In this document: in pieces, positions 55,858 to 64,000 of the stretch | Numbering within the stretch: position 1 is the first letter of the stretch | How the letters are laid out: each line of letters starts with the position of its first letter | Assembly (NCBI GenBank): GCA_913058245.1 | Contig: CAJXQJ010000008.1 | Location: 1-64,000, forward strand | Source of the DNA: an uncultured Colwellia sp. | GTDB lineage: Bacteria > Pseudomonadota > Gammaproteobacteria > Enterobacterales > Alteromonadaceae | Reading direction: 5' to 3' | Length of the DNA stretch: 64,000 nt | Made by a program: the position numbers and the translations under genes | Notes under the pieces: model-generated | Databases searched by the model: none | Seen by the model: the letters and a program-made list of their open reading frames with translations, nothing else | Told to the model about the DNA's origin: nothing

Positions 55858-57053
55858 TACTTTACTCCTTCGACACGAGTTGATGATTGTTCTGCTGTAC
55901 CAGAATCCAGCTCAGATTGACTACTGATCAATTTAGGAATTTTCAGACAAAAATGGGCTCCCTCTCCAGGTTGACTCAGTAACCGCACTTCCCCCTGGTG
56001 AGCATTGGCAACTGATTTAACAACAGCTAACCCTAGGCCTGTGCCTTGACTTCTTGAGGTATAAAAAGGTTCAAATATTTTATCGGCAAGTTCAGCACTA
56101 ATACCTTGGCCATTGTCACGAACACTAATATAGACATATTCATCTTGGCAATATGCACTAATATCGATAACCGCATTCGACTTAATAACTTCAATACTGT
56201 TGTGAATTAAATTTTGAATGGCCCCAGATAGCGCACTGACATTACCGAGTACTTCACAGTCTTGTTTGCACGGATATAAATTTACTGTTGCGCCAGCTTT
56301 TAGGGTTTGAGGCTCAATAGCTTGCGAAGCTTGCTCAATTAAATGATTAACATTCACAGGTTCAACAACGGCCTGTTGACCACTTTTGGCGAACAAAAGC
56401 ATGTCGTTCACCTGTTGTTCTAAATCTTGTAAGCGCGATACTAATTTGTTTTGAAAGTTTTCACGAGCTGTATCCGTTAGCTTTTTATTACTTAAGTTTG
56501 CACCATAAAGCATGGCCGCAGACAGTGGTGTTCGAATTTGATGGGCAAGTTTAGAAACCATACGACCCAATGATGACAAGCGCTGTAGCTGGCCTAATTT
56601 ATCTTGTAATAAACGCGTTTCTGTTAAATCGGTTATCATGATTAATTGGCCGGGTTGATCCCCCAGCGCAGTAATTTCTAATTTGACTCGGCGGCCATCA
56701 TTTAGAGAAACTTCATGCCAATCATCGGCTCGTGGTTTAAATGAGCGCTTTATCACATCAAACCACGCTTGCCCTAATATAGGTTCATCAAGCAGCTGTT
56801 GCGCCATATTATTTAGTTTGACCACTACGCCGTTACCGTCAAGGATTATCATCCCTGTTGGCATAACATCGATAACTTGTTGTGTTTGTTGGTTTTGCTG
56901 GCGTAAATAGGCTAGTTCACCCGGGAAGTTCTCTTGTTCTAAACGCTGTTTTTTTTCTTTATGCACATCAACATCATTCAAAGATGTGAAGGCTCTATTC
57001 AGCACAGAGTTGGCCGTAGAAGAGTTGTGTGATGTCGAAAAGCCTAGCGCCAT
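55857..57053 (-). CDS. flrB: Sensor histidine kinase FlrB (FleS)
   Basis: A 398-residue cytoplasmic kinase with no transmembrane segment. A PAS domain (about 60-150; VMPTGMIILDGNGVVVKLNN), a HisKA domain with the phospho-His in GRMVSKLAHQIRTPLSAAML, and an HATPase domain (NLIHNSIEVI, RDNGQGISAELADKIFEPFY, GTGLGLAVVKSVA). It phosphorylates FlrC, presumably in response to basal-body or export status. A sigma-54 promoter lies upstream, consistent with FlrA control. Confidence 0.95.
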   Translation of the reverse strand: MALGFSTSHNSSTANSVLNRAFTSLNDVDVHKEKKQRLEQENFPGELAYLRQQNQQTQQVIDVMPTGMIILDGNGVVVKLNNMAQQLLDEPILGQAWFDVIKRSFKPRADDWHEVSLNDGRRVKLEITALGDQPGQLIMITDLTETRLLQDKLGQLQRLSSLGRMVSKLAHQIRTPLSAAMLYGANLSNKKLTDTARENFQNKLVSRLQDLEQQVNDMLLFAKSGQQAVVEPVNVNHLIEQASQAIEPQTLKAGATVNLYPCKQDCEVLGNVSALSGAIQNLIHNSIEVIKSNAVIDISAYCQDEYVYISVRDNGQGISAELADKIFEPFYTSRSQGTGLGLAVVKSVANAHQGEVRLLSQPGEGAHFCLKIPKLISSQSELDSGTAEQSSTRVEGVK

Positions 57054-57089
57054 AATATTTCACCTGAGTAAAGAGTAACACTCAAATAA

Positions 57090-57105
57090 AGCATTAATTA
57101 TGCCA
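57090..57105 (-). promoter_or_regulatory. Sigma-54 promoter of flrBC
   Basis: Minus-strand TGGCATAATTAATGCT keeps GG-N10-GC about 38 nt before the flrB ATG. FlrA should activate it, as FleQ activates fleSR. Confidence 0.78.
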
Positions 57106-57230
57106 AACAATAAAACCCTGTAAATACAGTAATTAAACTAAGAATTTTATCGAAAAACAGCTCGTCAATAAAATGGCTAAAAATAAAAATAAGAGAATAA
57201 AACTATGTGTTTTTTGTGATAAATAAATGA

Positions 57231-57262
57231 TTAGCACAACGGTTACTTTAACGTTGTGCTAA
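57231..57262 (-). terminator. Hairpin after flrA (probable terminator)
   Basis: TTAGCACAACG and CGTTGTGCTAA form an 11-bp perfect stem with a 10-nt loop, starting 5 nt past the flrA stop. The following bases on the minus strand (TCATTTATTTAT) are only moderately U-rich, so termination may be incomplete. Confidence 0.5.
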
Positions 57263-57266
57263 TGAG

Positions 57267-58739
57267 TTAACTTTCTTTTTGTAAACTATACTTACGCATT
57301 TTCTCAACCAAGGTAGTACGACGCATACCTAATAACTCTGCCGAGCGTGCAACTACCCAATCATTCTTATCTAACGCTTGGTTAATTAAATTAACTTCAA
57401 GATCTGCTAAATATTCTTTTAAATTTAATCCGTCAGCAGGAAGAATATCAACGGTATTACCTGAAGAAATTGCTTGCTCGCTTGCTTCATTAATTTCATC
57501 ATCTTCGTCTTCATAATCGAAGCCAGCAAATAATTCATTAATTGCTTCCCGCTCTTGTAATTCTTCTGGGTATTCAGGCTGAAACTCATCAACATCTAAA
57601 TGGCGATACTTAAGCGGAAGCTGACCGACATTAACCACTTGTTCGCCATACATGATGATCATACGTTCAATTAAGTTAGACAACTCTCGCACATTACCAG
57701 CCCAAGGGTGTTCTTGTAGTGACTCAATCGCTTTATCGGTAAAGCGAACCGACTGCCCTTGCTCTGCTGAAAAGCGAGAAATTAATTCTTGCAGCAATAA
57801 AGGAATATCTTCTTTACGCTCTCTTAAAGCAGGCGTTTCAATGGGAAACACATTTAATCGATAATACAAATCTTCACGGAATTGATTTGTTTTGATCATT
57901 TCCTCTAAGTGTTGATGTGTTGCTGCCACAATACGCACATTGGCTTTGATACTTTTAGCACCACCGACGCGCTCAAATGTGCGCTCTTGTAATACACGTA
58001 ACAATTTAACCTGCATAGGTTGTGGCATATCACCAATTTCATCAAGAAACAGTGTGCCGCCCTCTGCCATTTCAAAACGACCTTTACGAGTTGAAATGGC
58101 ACCAGTAAACGCACCCTTTTCATGACCAAACAATTCACTTTCCAGTAAGTCAGGTGGAATAGCGCCACAATTTACCGGCACAAAAGGGGATTTATTACGA
58201 TCGGATAAATTATGAATATTACGAGCCACTACTTCTTTACCTGTGCCTGACTCACCTAAAATCAAAACATTAGCAGCAGTACTTGCTACCTGTTCAATTA
58301 AAAATCGAACTTGTTGCATTGGTTCACTGGTGCCCACTAAAGAACGAAATAATGGATTAGGACCACTAACTTTATGCTTAGAAGGTAGCTTATTGTGATA
58401 TTGATGGCTGTTATGAACAAGTTCTGTTAATTGCGCATAATTTAGCGGGATAGCTAACTCACCAATAATATTAGCAAAACCTTTAACAGCACCTTTGTCG
58501 ACAAGATCATGGTAAATAAAAGGGCAAGTTGGATGTGCTCGAATTATGTCTTGCAGCTTAGCAGAAACATTGCCACTTAGAATAATCGTAAGAATATTTG
58601 GAATTTCAGCTAAATGCTTATCAACTTCATCTTCAGAAAAAACGAAAAAATGTTCACCGACAAACGCTAAAACCGTCTCTATTTGATGACGTCTTGCGGC
58701 ATCATTATCGACCACTAGAATATGTTTTTGCCCTTGCAT
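57267..58739 (-). CDS. flrA: Master flagellar activator FlrA (FleQ)
   Basis: A 490-residue sigma-54 activator. The FleQ-type N-terminal receiver-like domain (1-120) lacks a normal phospho-acceptor. The AAA+ domain begins after [17 protein letters not shown], whose Arg matches the c-di-GMP-binding Arg of FleQ, and has [24 protein letters not shown] and [13 protein letters not shown]. An acidic insert lies near 395-425. C-terminal Fis-like helix ([19 protein letters not shown]). It starts the cascade and is expected to be checked by FlhG and c-di-GMP. Confidence 0.96.
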   Translation of the reverse strand: MQGQKHILVVDNDAARRHQIETVLAFVGEHFFVFSEDEVDKHLAEIPNILTIILSGNVSAKLQDIIRAHPTCPFIYHDLVDKGAVKGFANIIGELAIPLNYAQLTELVHNSHQYHNKLPSKHKVSGPNPLFRSLVGTSEPMQQVRFLIEQVASTAANVLILGESGTGKEVVARNIHNLSDRNKSPFVPVNCGAIPPDLLESELFGHEKGAFTGAISTRKGRFEMAEGGTLFLDEIGDMPQPMQVKLLRVLQERTFERVGGAKSIKANVRIVAATHQHLEEMIKTNQFREDLYYRLNVFPIETPALRERKEDIPLLLQELISRFSAEQGQSVRFTDKAIESLQEHPWAGNVRELSNLIERMIIMYGEQVVNVGQLPLKYRHLDVDEFQPEYPEELQEREAINELFAGFDYEDEDDEINEASEQAISSGNTVDILPADGLNLKEYLADLEVNLINQALDKNDWVVARSAELLGMRRTTLVEKMRKYSLQKES

Positions 58740-59089
58740 AATTCCCTAATAAATCATTAATTTCTTTAAGTGCTGCCATATTAACTTGCTGAGGTGATTA
58801 ATCAACAAAAAATTGACGCCTTTGTCATTTTTTTGTCAGTATAAATAATAGAAGATAAAGCAGATATTTTCCTATACAAATGAGGAAAATCATCCCCGAA
58901 TCTTCGTACGTCAAAAAAGTAACAGGGGAAAGCTTCAGTAATGATAGATTTAATTAATGCTATCAACAGCGCCGCTTAACTTACTGTATTTTAATTAAAT
59001 AAATTTAAGCGCCGCATCTTTTTAAGAATTGGCATGAATTAAGCTTAACAAGGTTATCTATCGAAATTGATTTAAATAGGACACCCTCG
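58740..59089. other. Divergent intergenic region flrA / 94-aa gene
   Basis: 350 nt. Rightward it holds a sigma-54 promoter (59030-59045) for the 94-aa gene. Leftward it must contain the flrA promoter, which I could not fix; FlrA promoters are usually sigma-70. A 24-codon frame (58705-58779, minus) overlaps the flrA start but lacks a ribosome site. Confidence 0.6.
59030..59045 (+). promoter_or_regulatory. Sigma-54 promoter of the 94-aa orphan gene
   Basis: TGGCATGAATTAAGCT on the plus strand keeps GG-N10-GC (GG 59031-59032, GC 59043-59044) with a good TGGCATG -24 block, 46 nt before the ATG at 59090. Confidence 0.7.
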
Positions 59090-59374
59090 ATGTTAATTAT
59101 TAACGGCAGTGCCGAACTGATGAAAGAAAATGCTAGCTTTAAAAAAGGCGACAGACACGAGTTCAATATGTTCTCACGTGACATGCCATTGGAAGATCAA
59201 CTTTCTCAAATTGAAGAGTACTTAGTAACCCGAGGCTGGGATAATATTGAAGTAACTAATAATGGTATTGTTGAAGATCCAAGTAATATTCAGCATGCGG
59301 TATTGGTGTCAGCTTATGAAAAAGCAAAAAGTGAAGGCTTTGCTGTCACGATCAATAATCAACCATTAGTGTAA
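59090..59374 (+). CDS. Uncharacterised small protein in the flagellar cluster
   Basis: A 94-residue soluble protein that I do not recognise. The first 30 residues are polar. The rest looks like a compact alpha-beta-alpha-beta fold: helix LEDQLSQIEEYLVTRGW, strand DNIEVTNNGIV, helix QHAVLVSAYEKAKSEG, strand FAVTINNQPLV. No signal peptide, membrane segment or metal motif. AGGA precedes the ATG. A sigma-54 promoter lies upstream and fliS 64 nt downstream, so it is probably made with the flagellar middle genes. A chaperone or regulatory role is possible but not shown. Confidence 0.85.
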   Translation: MLIINGSAELMKENASFKKGDRHEFNMFSRDMPLEDQLSQIEEYLVTRGWDNIEVTNNGIVEDPSNIQHAVLVSAYEKAKSEGFAVTINNQPLV

Positions 59375-59378
59375 TTTA

Positions 59379-59408
59379 TTGCGCTCATTTTTATAAATTA
59401 AGTATAAT
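59379..59408 (+). promoter_or_regulatory. Weak sigma-70 promoter candidate for fliS
   Basis: TTGCGC at 59379 and TATAAT at 59403-59408 with an 18-nt spacer lie just before fliS. The -10 is perfect, the -35 poor. fliS may be co-transcribed with the 94-aa gene instead. Confidence 0.3.
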
Positions 59409-59438
59409 TAAATTACTGTCTTGAATTTGGAGATATTT

Positions 59439-59837
59439 ATGACACATGCGTCATTAAAGAAATACCAACAGGTTAACAAAACGACTGCACAAGAAGCTTC
59501 GCCTTACAAGCTAGTTGCAATGCTTTTTCAAAAACTTCTAGACAATATCGCCATCGCTAAAGGTGCTATAGTACAACAAGATTACGCTAAGAAAGGGGAA
59601 GAACTTTCAAATGCTATTTCAATTATCGGAGTACTTGAAGCATCACTAGATTTCGAGCAGGGCGGTGAAATATCATTAAACCTTGCGTCTCTTTATCAAT
59701 ATTGCTCAGAGCAATTACTCGAAGCAAGTAATAATAATGATATTGAAAAACTAAATGAAGTTGCTCAAATATTAATACCAATAAAATCAGGCTGGGATAA
59801 CATTCCTGTTGAAAATCAAGAGCAGGTAAGCTTTTAG
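59439..59837 (+). CDS. fliS: Flagellin export chaperone FliS
   Basis: A 132-residue helical chaperone that caps the C-terminal helices of flagellin and takes it to FlhA. Typical N-terminus SLKKYQQVNKTTAQEASPYK, then LVAMLFQKLLDNIAIAKGAI and KGEELSNAISIIGVLEASLD. ATG at 59439 has GGAG 6 nt before it; an earlier TTG frame start is not needed. It is on the plus strand, opposite to flagellin and fliD. Confidence 0.94.
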   Translation: MTHASLKKYQQVNKTTAQEASPYKLVAMLFQKLLDNIAIAKGAIVQQDYAKKGEELSNAISIIGVLEASLDFEQGGEISLNLASLYQYCSEQLLEASNNNDIEKLNEVAQILIPIKSGWDNIPVENQEQVSF

Positions 59838-60169
59838 TGAACAAGGCAATGCTTGATACTTTAGAAAGTATTATTTGCGTATCTAATAAAATACTTACCT
59901 TATTAGATACGCAAGATATTATTGCAGGTGAGCTAACCACCTCAGATGAGGTTTTTAATTTGTCTAGCGATAGAGAAAATTTATTGCACTCGTTTTTTGA
60001 ACTCAATAGCGAGGAAGAATTACAGGAATGTTCCAAGTATTTACAAGAAATACATAGATTAGATCTATCTATTACAGCAAAAAGTAATTCTGTTTATCAA
60101 AGAGCAAAAATGGAAGTGTTAAAATTTAAGAAAAACCAAAAAGCGATTAATGCCTACCAAAAAGTATAA
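59837..60169 (+). CDS. FliT-like flagellar chaperone (putative)
   Basis: A 110-residue, wholly helical, acidic-then-basic protein with GTG start overlapping the fliS stop by one base (TAGTG), so it is coupled to fliS. The pattern (LDTLESIICVSNKILTLLDT, SSDRENLLHSFFELNSEEEL, MEVLKFKKNQKAINAYQKV) fits FliT-type chaperones that bind FliD, but similarity is low. The conserved fliS-fliT order supports the call. It may instead be a FlaI-type protein seen at this place in Vibrio. Confidence 0.6.
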   Translation: MNKAMLDTLESIICVSNKILTLLDTQDIIAGELTTSDEVFNLSSDRENLLHSFFELNSEEELQECSKYLQEIHRLDLSITAKSNSVYQRAKMEVLKFKKNQKAINAYQKV

Positions 60170-60536
60170 ATCTCCCAAAAATTTTGAAATAGTGGACCAC
60201 TAATAAAAATATTTTGCCTAACTCATGTACTGTTTCACAACTGCAAAAATTATAGACATTTCCGATATGATACCACTAAATCTGCTTCGAACATCTGTTT
60301 AAATAACCGAAGATTAACTAAAGATAATACAAGGGAGATCAATTGGACTATACAGCCATAATCAAGCGATGATCAAACCTGGGTATTTTCCCCTATGGTT
60401 CTAACTTATTACGCTCATTATAACAATAGGAACTATCGTGACATTTAACAAAAAGTACAGTGAGAATAAACGCTATGGCCACAATCTATTTGCAATGGGT
60501 ACGCATATAGCAATTAAAAGCATCATAAATAGAGCT
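60170..60536. other. Intergenic region between fliT-like gene and fliD
   Basis: 367 nt between convergent genes. No strong terminator is seen; a 13-nt palindrome TAGTGGACCACTA lies at 60190-60202. A 44-codon frame begins at GTG 60438 behind an AGGA, and reads into the fliD 3' end (stop at 60572). Base composition in the middle (around 60360-60420) is less AT-rich than the flanks. No known RNA motif recognised. Confidence 0.5.
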
Positions 60537-61952
60537 TTATTTCTTTTTAACAACACCTGGCATGTTCTTTAATTGCTGCTCTAAATAGGAACTTGTTGAT
60601 TTTAATTTAGCAACAAGTGAATCCATGGCATTAAATTGCCTGTTTAATCTATCTTCCAAGCTCTTAAGGCGTTTACCAAAAGCAATGCGTTCATCGTCAA
60701 TTTTGGTTAACTGATTCTTCTTGCTTTTAATTCTTTCTTCGATAATGCCATCATTTGCGGTGTAAGCATCTGTCAATTTCTTAAATGACGCAGCAAACCC
60801 TGGTTTGTTATCAGTACCAACAAAAAAGTTCTGTAAAGCATCAGGATCTTTTTTTAATTGCTTTTCAAGATCATCTTTATCTAAACTTAGTTTACCATAT
60901 CGGTCCGTATGTACGCCTATTTCTGTAAGTGTCAGCCTTTCATTACCTTTACTAGAAAATGGCGTGCTAATCTCTTGACGAATTTTATTCAAAACGCCAC
61001 GCAACATCGCATCACCAGCAAGGGGACCTGCCGAATCTTTTCCTGATTTTCCAAGCTTGCTTGTCGACTCAATTAACTCGTTATAGCTTTTAATGAACTT
61101 TTCAAGTCCTAACTCAACCGCGCTGTTATTTTCAGAAATTGTTGCTTTGCTTAAATCATCATTAACATCGTGTATCTTTTTAGCCGTAATCGTAACGCCA
61201 TCAATAGCATCAACGAATTCGTTAGTACTATTTGTTACAACTAAAGTGCCATCAATAGTAATTTTGGCGTCTTTTGCAACATTAACTTCATTAAGGTTCT
61301 TAGCAAAAGTAGGTGATGCACTATCAGGATCATAAGCTAAGCGCGATAAACCAGAGTTGTCGGTATTGTTTCCATCAGAAGTATCATCGACCACCACTTT
61401 AATCGCATTAGCGACACCTGTTTCTTTACTGGTTAGAACCAAGTGTTGTCCATTATCATCCGTAATAATAGTTGCGGTGACTGAATTATTATCATCACTC
61501 TTATTAATTGCGTCACGAATATCTGTGAGCTTATCTGAGCCAGAAACATCAATATCAAAGGAGTTACTGCCAGAGGAGAGTGTTAATTTACCATCACCTA
61601 CAGCATCATCTTTCCCAACTCCGGCTGATACAAGTTTATGTGCACTTGCTAATTCGTCTACTTTTACAGAGTAATTACCAACTTCTGCGCTCTTTGTACT
61701 TTTTAATGCAACAAAACTATCATTACCTTTGATAGATTTCTGAGAAAATTTATCAGCACTAGCTAAATCGGCGATCGCTTCATTAACACTGTTTAAAGCG
61801 CCTTTGAGCGTTCCAACGGCCGAAATATCAGTGGTTATAGATGCTTGACGACGATTCAAACTTGATTCAAAAGGAGCTTTTTCTGCTTTAACAAGCGCAT
61901 CGACGATCTCAGCAACTTTAACACCTGAGCCTATACCTTGAAATGAAATCAT
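60537..61952 (-). CDS. fliD: Flagellar filament cap protein FliD (HAP2)
   Basis: A 471-residue filament cap. FliD_N: MISFQGIGSGVKVAEIVDAL and KAEKAPFESSLNRRQASIT; middle domain with YSVKVDELASAHKLVSAG; FliD_C with SKATISENNSAVELGLEKFI, TEIGVHTDRYGKLSLDKDDL and a long terminal coiled coil (KLKSTSSYLEQQLKNMPG). GGTGGAA lies before the ATG. It is the third gene of flagellin-flaG-fliD. Confidence 0.96.
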   Translation of the reverse strand: MISFQGIGSGVKVAEIVDALVKAEKAPFESSLNRRQASITTDISAVGTLKGALNSVNEAIADLASADKFSQKSIKGNDSFVALKSTKSAEVGNYSVKVDELASAHKLVSAGVGKDDAVGDGKLTLSSGSNSFDIDVSGSDKLTDIRDAINKSDDNNSVTATIITDDNGQHLVLTSKETGVANAIKVVVDDTSDGNNTDNSGLSRLAYDPDSASPTFAKNLNEVNVAKDAKITIDGTLVVTNSTNEFVDAIDGVTITAKKIHDVNDDLSKATISENNSAVELGLEKFIKSYNELIESTSKLGKSGKDSAGPLAGDAMLRGVLNKIRQEISTPFSSKGNERLTLTEIGVHTDRYGKLSLDKDDLEKQLKKDPDALQNFFVGTDNKPGFAASFKKLTDAYTANDGIIEERIKSKKNQLTKIDDERIAFGKRLKSLEDRLNRQFNAMDSLVAKLKSTSSYLEQQLKNMPGVVKKK

Positions 61953-62006
61953 AGTTCCACCAATTATTTACCTTACACAAATACAACAAAAGCCTAATCT
62001 GACTTT

Positions 62007-62435
62007 TTAAATTTCTGTATCAATTAAATTGCCAGTTGCATCTGAAAGCTTCGAAATAAGCGTTAATACCTCTTCCGATGGATATTGCTTAACCAAATCA
62101 CCAGTACTTTTATCTAATACTTTAATTACATCACGACCAGAGTCTTTATCTACCAAAAATTCTAAGCTTCGATTCATCTCACCAATAAAATCTTGCAATT
62201 GTTGAGCCACTTTTTCAAGTTGTTGTGGTGTTATTGTTACCGCTTCTTTCTCTTCTTCCACAAGTTTAGCATCTTGCGCTATACGTTGCTTTTCCACAAC
62301 GCTCAGTCGTTCAGCTTTTTCAATATTTTCAGTGTTGTTAGCTTTTACTTGCGGTGCTTTATCCTGTGTTAATTCTGAGCTTAACTGCGTAGTCGCATTT
62401 GTTGCTGCTGTATTAGCGGTGTTAACATCACTCAT
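62007..62435 (-). CDS. flaG: FlaG family protein
   Basis: A 142-residue protein: the first 75 residues are Thr/Asn/Gln/Glu-rich and probably disordered; residues about 78-142 are the FlaG domain (QQLQDFIGEMNRSLEFLVDK, VIKVLDKSTGDLVKQYPSEE). FlaG influences filament length in several genera. The ATG at 62435 follows AAGGAG by 6-7 nt; a GTG six codons earlier is rejected because the ribosome site lies inside it. Confidence 0.93.
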   Translation of the reverse strand: MSDVNTANTAATNATTQLSSELTQDKAPQVKANNTENIEKAERLSVVEKQRIAQDAKLVEEEKEAVTITPQQLEKVAQQLQDFIGEMNRSLEFLVDKDSGRDVIKVLDKSTGDLVKQYPSEEVLTLISKLSDATGNLIDTEI

Positions 62436-62522
62436 TGTATACTCCTTACTCACTTTACTACATCAAATTAGTGCACTTTATAAAAAACATACTACTAACA
62501 TTACTTAATTAGATAAAAGCAC

Positions 62523-62554
62523 AAAAAGGAAGGGGGCAAGCCTCCTTCCTTTTT
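62523..62554 (-). terminator. Rho-independent terminator after flagellin
   Basis: AAAAAGGAAGG / CCTTCCTTTTT arms (62523-62533 / 62544-62554), with further G-U/G-C pairing toward the loop, close the flagellin transcript 45 nt after its stop. It explains high flagellin over flaG-fliD expression. Confidence 0.88.
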
Positions 62555-62598
62555 AATATGCGCTAACATCAAAAACTATGTTAGTGTCATATAGAGGC

Positions 62599-64000
62599 CT
62601 AACCGATCAAGCTTAGTGCAGCTTGTGGTAGTTGGTTAGACTGAGCTAAGATTGATGTACCTGCTTGTTGCAAGATTTGGTTCTTAGTCATGTTAGCAGT
62701 CTCTACAGCAAAATCTGTATCTTGAATACGACTACGAGAAGCTGAAACATTTTCCCTAATATTTGCTAAGTTACTGATAGTATGATTAAAACGGTTTTGA
62801 ACCGCACCTAAATCAGCTCGCTGTGAATCAATCTGCCCTAATGCACCATCAATTACCGCTAGTGCATCCTGTGCTCCTTGAGCAGTACCTAAATCAACAC
62901 TCGATACCTTACTTAACGCTGAATTACCAGTACCACCAATTTCTGCACCACCAGCTGTCAGCGCGAAAGATTCATTCGATGTTAATTTCACTGTACCTGC
63001 AACAGCGGTAGAATCCGTAGTACCCGCAGCAAGCGCAATTGCTGCTGTTTGACTTGAACCTTTCACTGAAACATTGGCAGTAACATCTTGGATTGCAATA
63101 TCTTTACCAGATTGGTCTGTTAAGGTAATTGTTGAACCTTCATTTTTCGCCTGAATACCAGTATCACCAGTTACGGCGTTAATAGCGTCTGTCAACTCAA
63201 CCAAATCATTGGCATCAGCAGTACTTGCCGAAACGGTCGTTCCATTCAACGAAAACGAAATCGCGCCTGTAGCTACTGCAGAGAGTGTTGCTTCTGTTTT
63301 AGCATCAGCTTTAACACCAGTGGTTGCTGAAATAGCATTAATATTTTTTTCGAAATCAGCTGCACTGTCACCATTTGCAATGCCTGCTACCGCAGTACCG
63401 TTTATGCTAATTGCTGCGTTAGCAGCTGTCACTGCGTTAGCACCTGAAGTGGCAGCTGCTGCTTTCGCTGCACCTAAACCTAATGCATCACCAGTAGCGC
63501 CCGCCAATGTTTTCTGATTACTACCAATATCTGATGCTTTAATACTCTTTAATGAAACATTAATGGTTTCGTTAGCATTCGCACCTACTTGGAAAGATTT
63601 ACTACCGAATGAACCGTCAAGTAATTGTGTATCACCAAATGATGTCGTATCGGCAATACGTGTTAATTCAGTTTGAAGTTGGGCAACTTCTTTTTGCAAC
63701 GCTTCACGATCAGAGCTTGAGTTTGAGCCGTTAGCTGATTGCAATGCTAAATCACGCATACGCTGTAAAATATTTGTTGACTCTTGCATTGCACCTTCAG
63801 CTGTTTGTGCCATTGAGATACCATCATTAGCGTTACGTTGAGCAACACCTAAACCATTAATTTGCGATGTTAGACGATTTGAAATTTGTAAACCAGCCGC
63901 ATCATCTTTCGCGCTATTAATGCGCATACCTGATGATAAACGTTGCATTGAGGTTTGAAGTGAAGAGCCTGAGTTGCTTAAGTTACGTTGCGCATTTAAT
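62599..64000 (-). CDS. flaA: Flagellin (5' end cut by window edge)
   Basis: 467 residues are visible, beginning [17 protein letters not shown] at the window edge; about 11 N-terminal residues are missing. The N-terminal D0/D1 ([38 protein letters not shown]) and C-terminal D1/D0 ([40 protein letters not shown]) are typical. The centre (about 165-350) is an Ala/Thr/Ser/Asn-rich variable domain, surface-exposed in the filament and rich in possible O-glycosylation sites. Other flagellin genes may lie to the right. Confidence 0.96.
   Translation of the reverse strand, partial: LNAQRNLSNSGSSLQTSMQRLSSGMRINSAKDDAAGLQISNRLTSQINGLGVAQRNANDGISMAQTAEGAMQESTNILQRMRDLALQSANGSNSSSDREALQKEVAQLQTELTRIADTTSFGDTQLLDGSFGSKSFQVGANANETINVSLKSIKASDIGSNQKTLAGATGDALGLGAAKAAAATSGANAVTAANAAISINGTAVAGIANGDSAADFEKNINAISATTGVKADAKTEATLSAVATGAISFSLNGTTVSASTADANDLVELTDAINAVTGDTGIQAKNEGSTITLTDQSGKDIAIQDVTANVSVKGSSQTAAIALAAGTTDSTAVAGTVKLTSNESFALTAGGAEIGGTGNSALSKVSSVDLGTAQGAQDALAVIDGALGQIDSQRADLGAVQNRFNHTISNLANIRENVSASRSRIQDTDFAVETANMTKNQILQQAGTSILAQSNQLPQAALSLIG

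Noticed and set aside
58705..58779. A 24-codon minus-strand frame overlapping the flrA start ([12 protein letters not shown]...), considered as a leader peptide.
   Set aside because: No ribosome site upstream and no attenuator hairpin; short frames of this size occur by chance.
60261..60270. TCCGATATGA read as a FliA (sigma-28) -10 element driving a small RNA between fliT and fliD.
   Set aside because: The -10 is imperfect (GCCGATAA expected) and no TAAA -35 at correct spacing is present.

Overview
The window reads as a chromosomal segment of a low-GC marine gammaproteobacterium, most likely an alteromonad of the Colwellia/Thalassotalea type. This placement is inferred from AT-rich coding DNA, the Pseudomonas/Vibrio/Shewanella-style polar flagellum and chemotaxis gene order (flrABC, flhAFG-fliA-cheYZAB-mot-parC-parP-cheW), and the neighbouring ygfA, rpiA and serA genes. 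No mobile element, CRISPR array, tRNA or rRNA was seen.

Positions 1-16804 (all minus strand) are a surface-polysaccharide region. Reading in the direction of transcription (right to left): an SLBB outer-membrane export protein, UDP-HexNAc dehydrogenase and UDP-GlcNAc 4-epimerase (together a route to UDP-GalNAcA), a second SLBB export protein, a Wzz chain-length regulator, a WecA-like initiating transferase, then a nonulosonic (legionaminic-type) acid pathway: LegB dehydratase, LegC aminotransferase, a 3-hydroxyacyl-CoA dehydrogenase, NeuC/LegG, NeuB/LegI and a NeuD-type acyltransferase. The CMP-sugar synthetase expected next lies beyond the left edge.

Positions 17158-25583 are housekeeping: a POT peptide transporter, 5-formyl-THF cyclo-ligase, rpiA and serA (plus strand); then, convergently, the ribH-nusB-thiL-pgpA run; a small membrane protein; and mlaA. 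Two hairpin-containing 50-bp repeat units sit between serA and pgpA.

Positions 25873-64000 are one almost uninterrupted flagellar and chemotaxis region, nearly all on the minus strand: flagellin (cut by the right edge), flaG, fliD; then on the plus strand an uncharacterised 94-aa gene, fliS and a fliT-like gene; then on the minus strand flrA, flrBC, fliEFGHIJ, fliK, fliLMNOPQR-flhB, flhA-flhF-flhG-fliA, cheYZAB, a MotA/MotB-type stator pair, parC, parP, cheW and a DUF2802 gene. GG-N10-GC (sigma-54) promoters can be read upstream of flrB, fliE, fliK, flhA and the 94-aa gene, with a weaker one before fliL. This matches a FlrA to FlrBC to FliA cascade. The most interesting points are triplicated acidic motifs in CheA that resemble the CheY-binding peptides of FliM and CheZ, the sigma-54-linked 94-aa orphan, the acyl-CoA dehydrogenase inside the nonulosonate operon, the twin SLBB proteins, and the repeat after serA.
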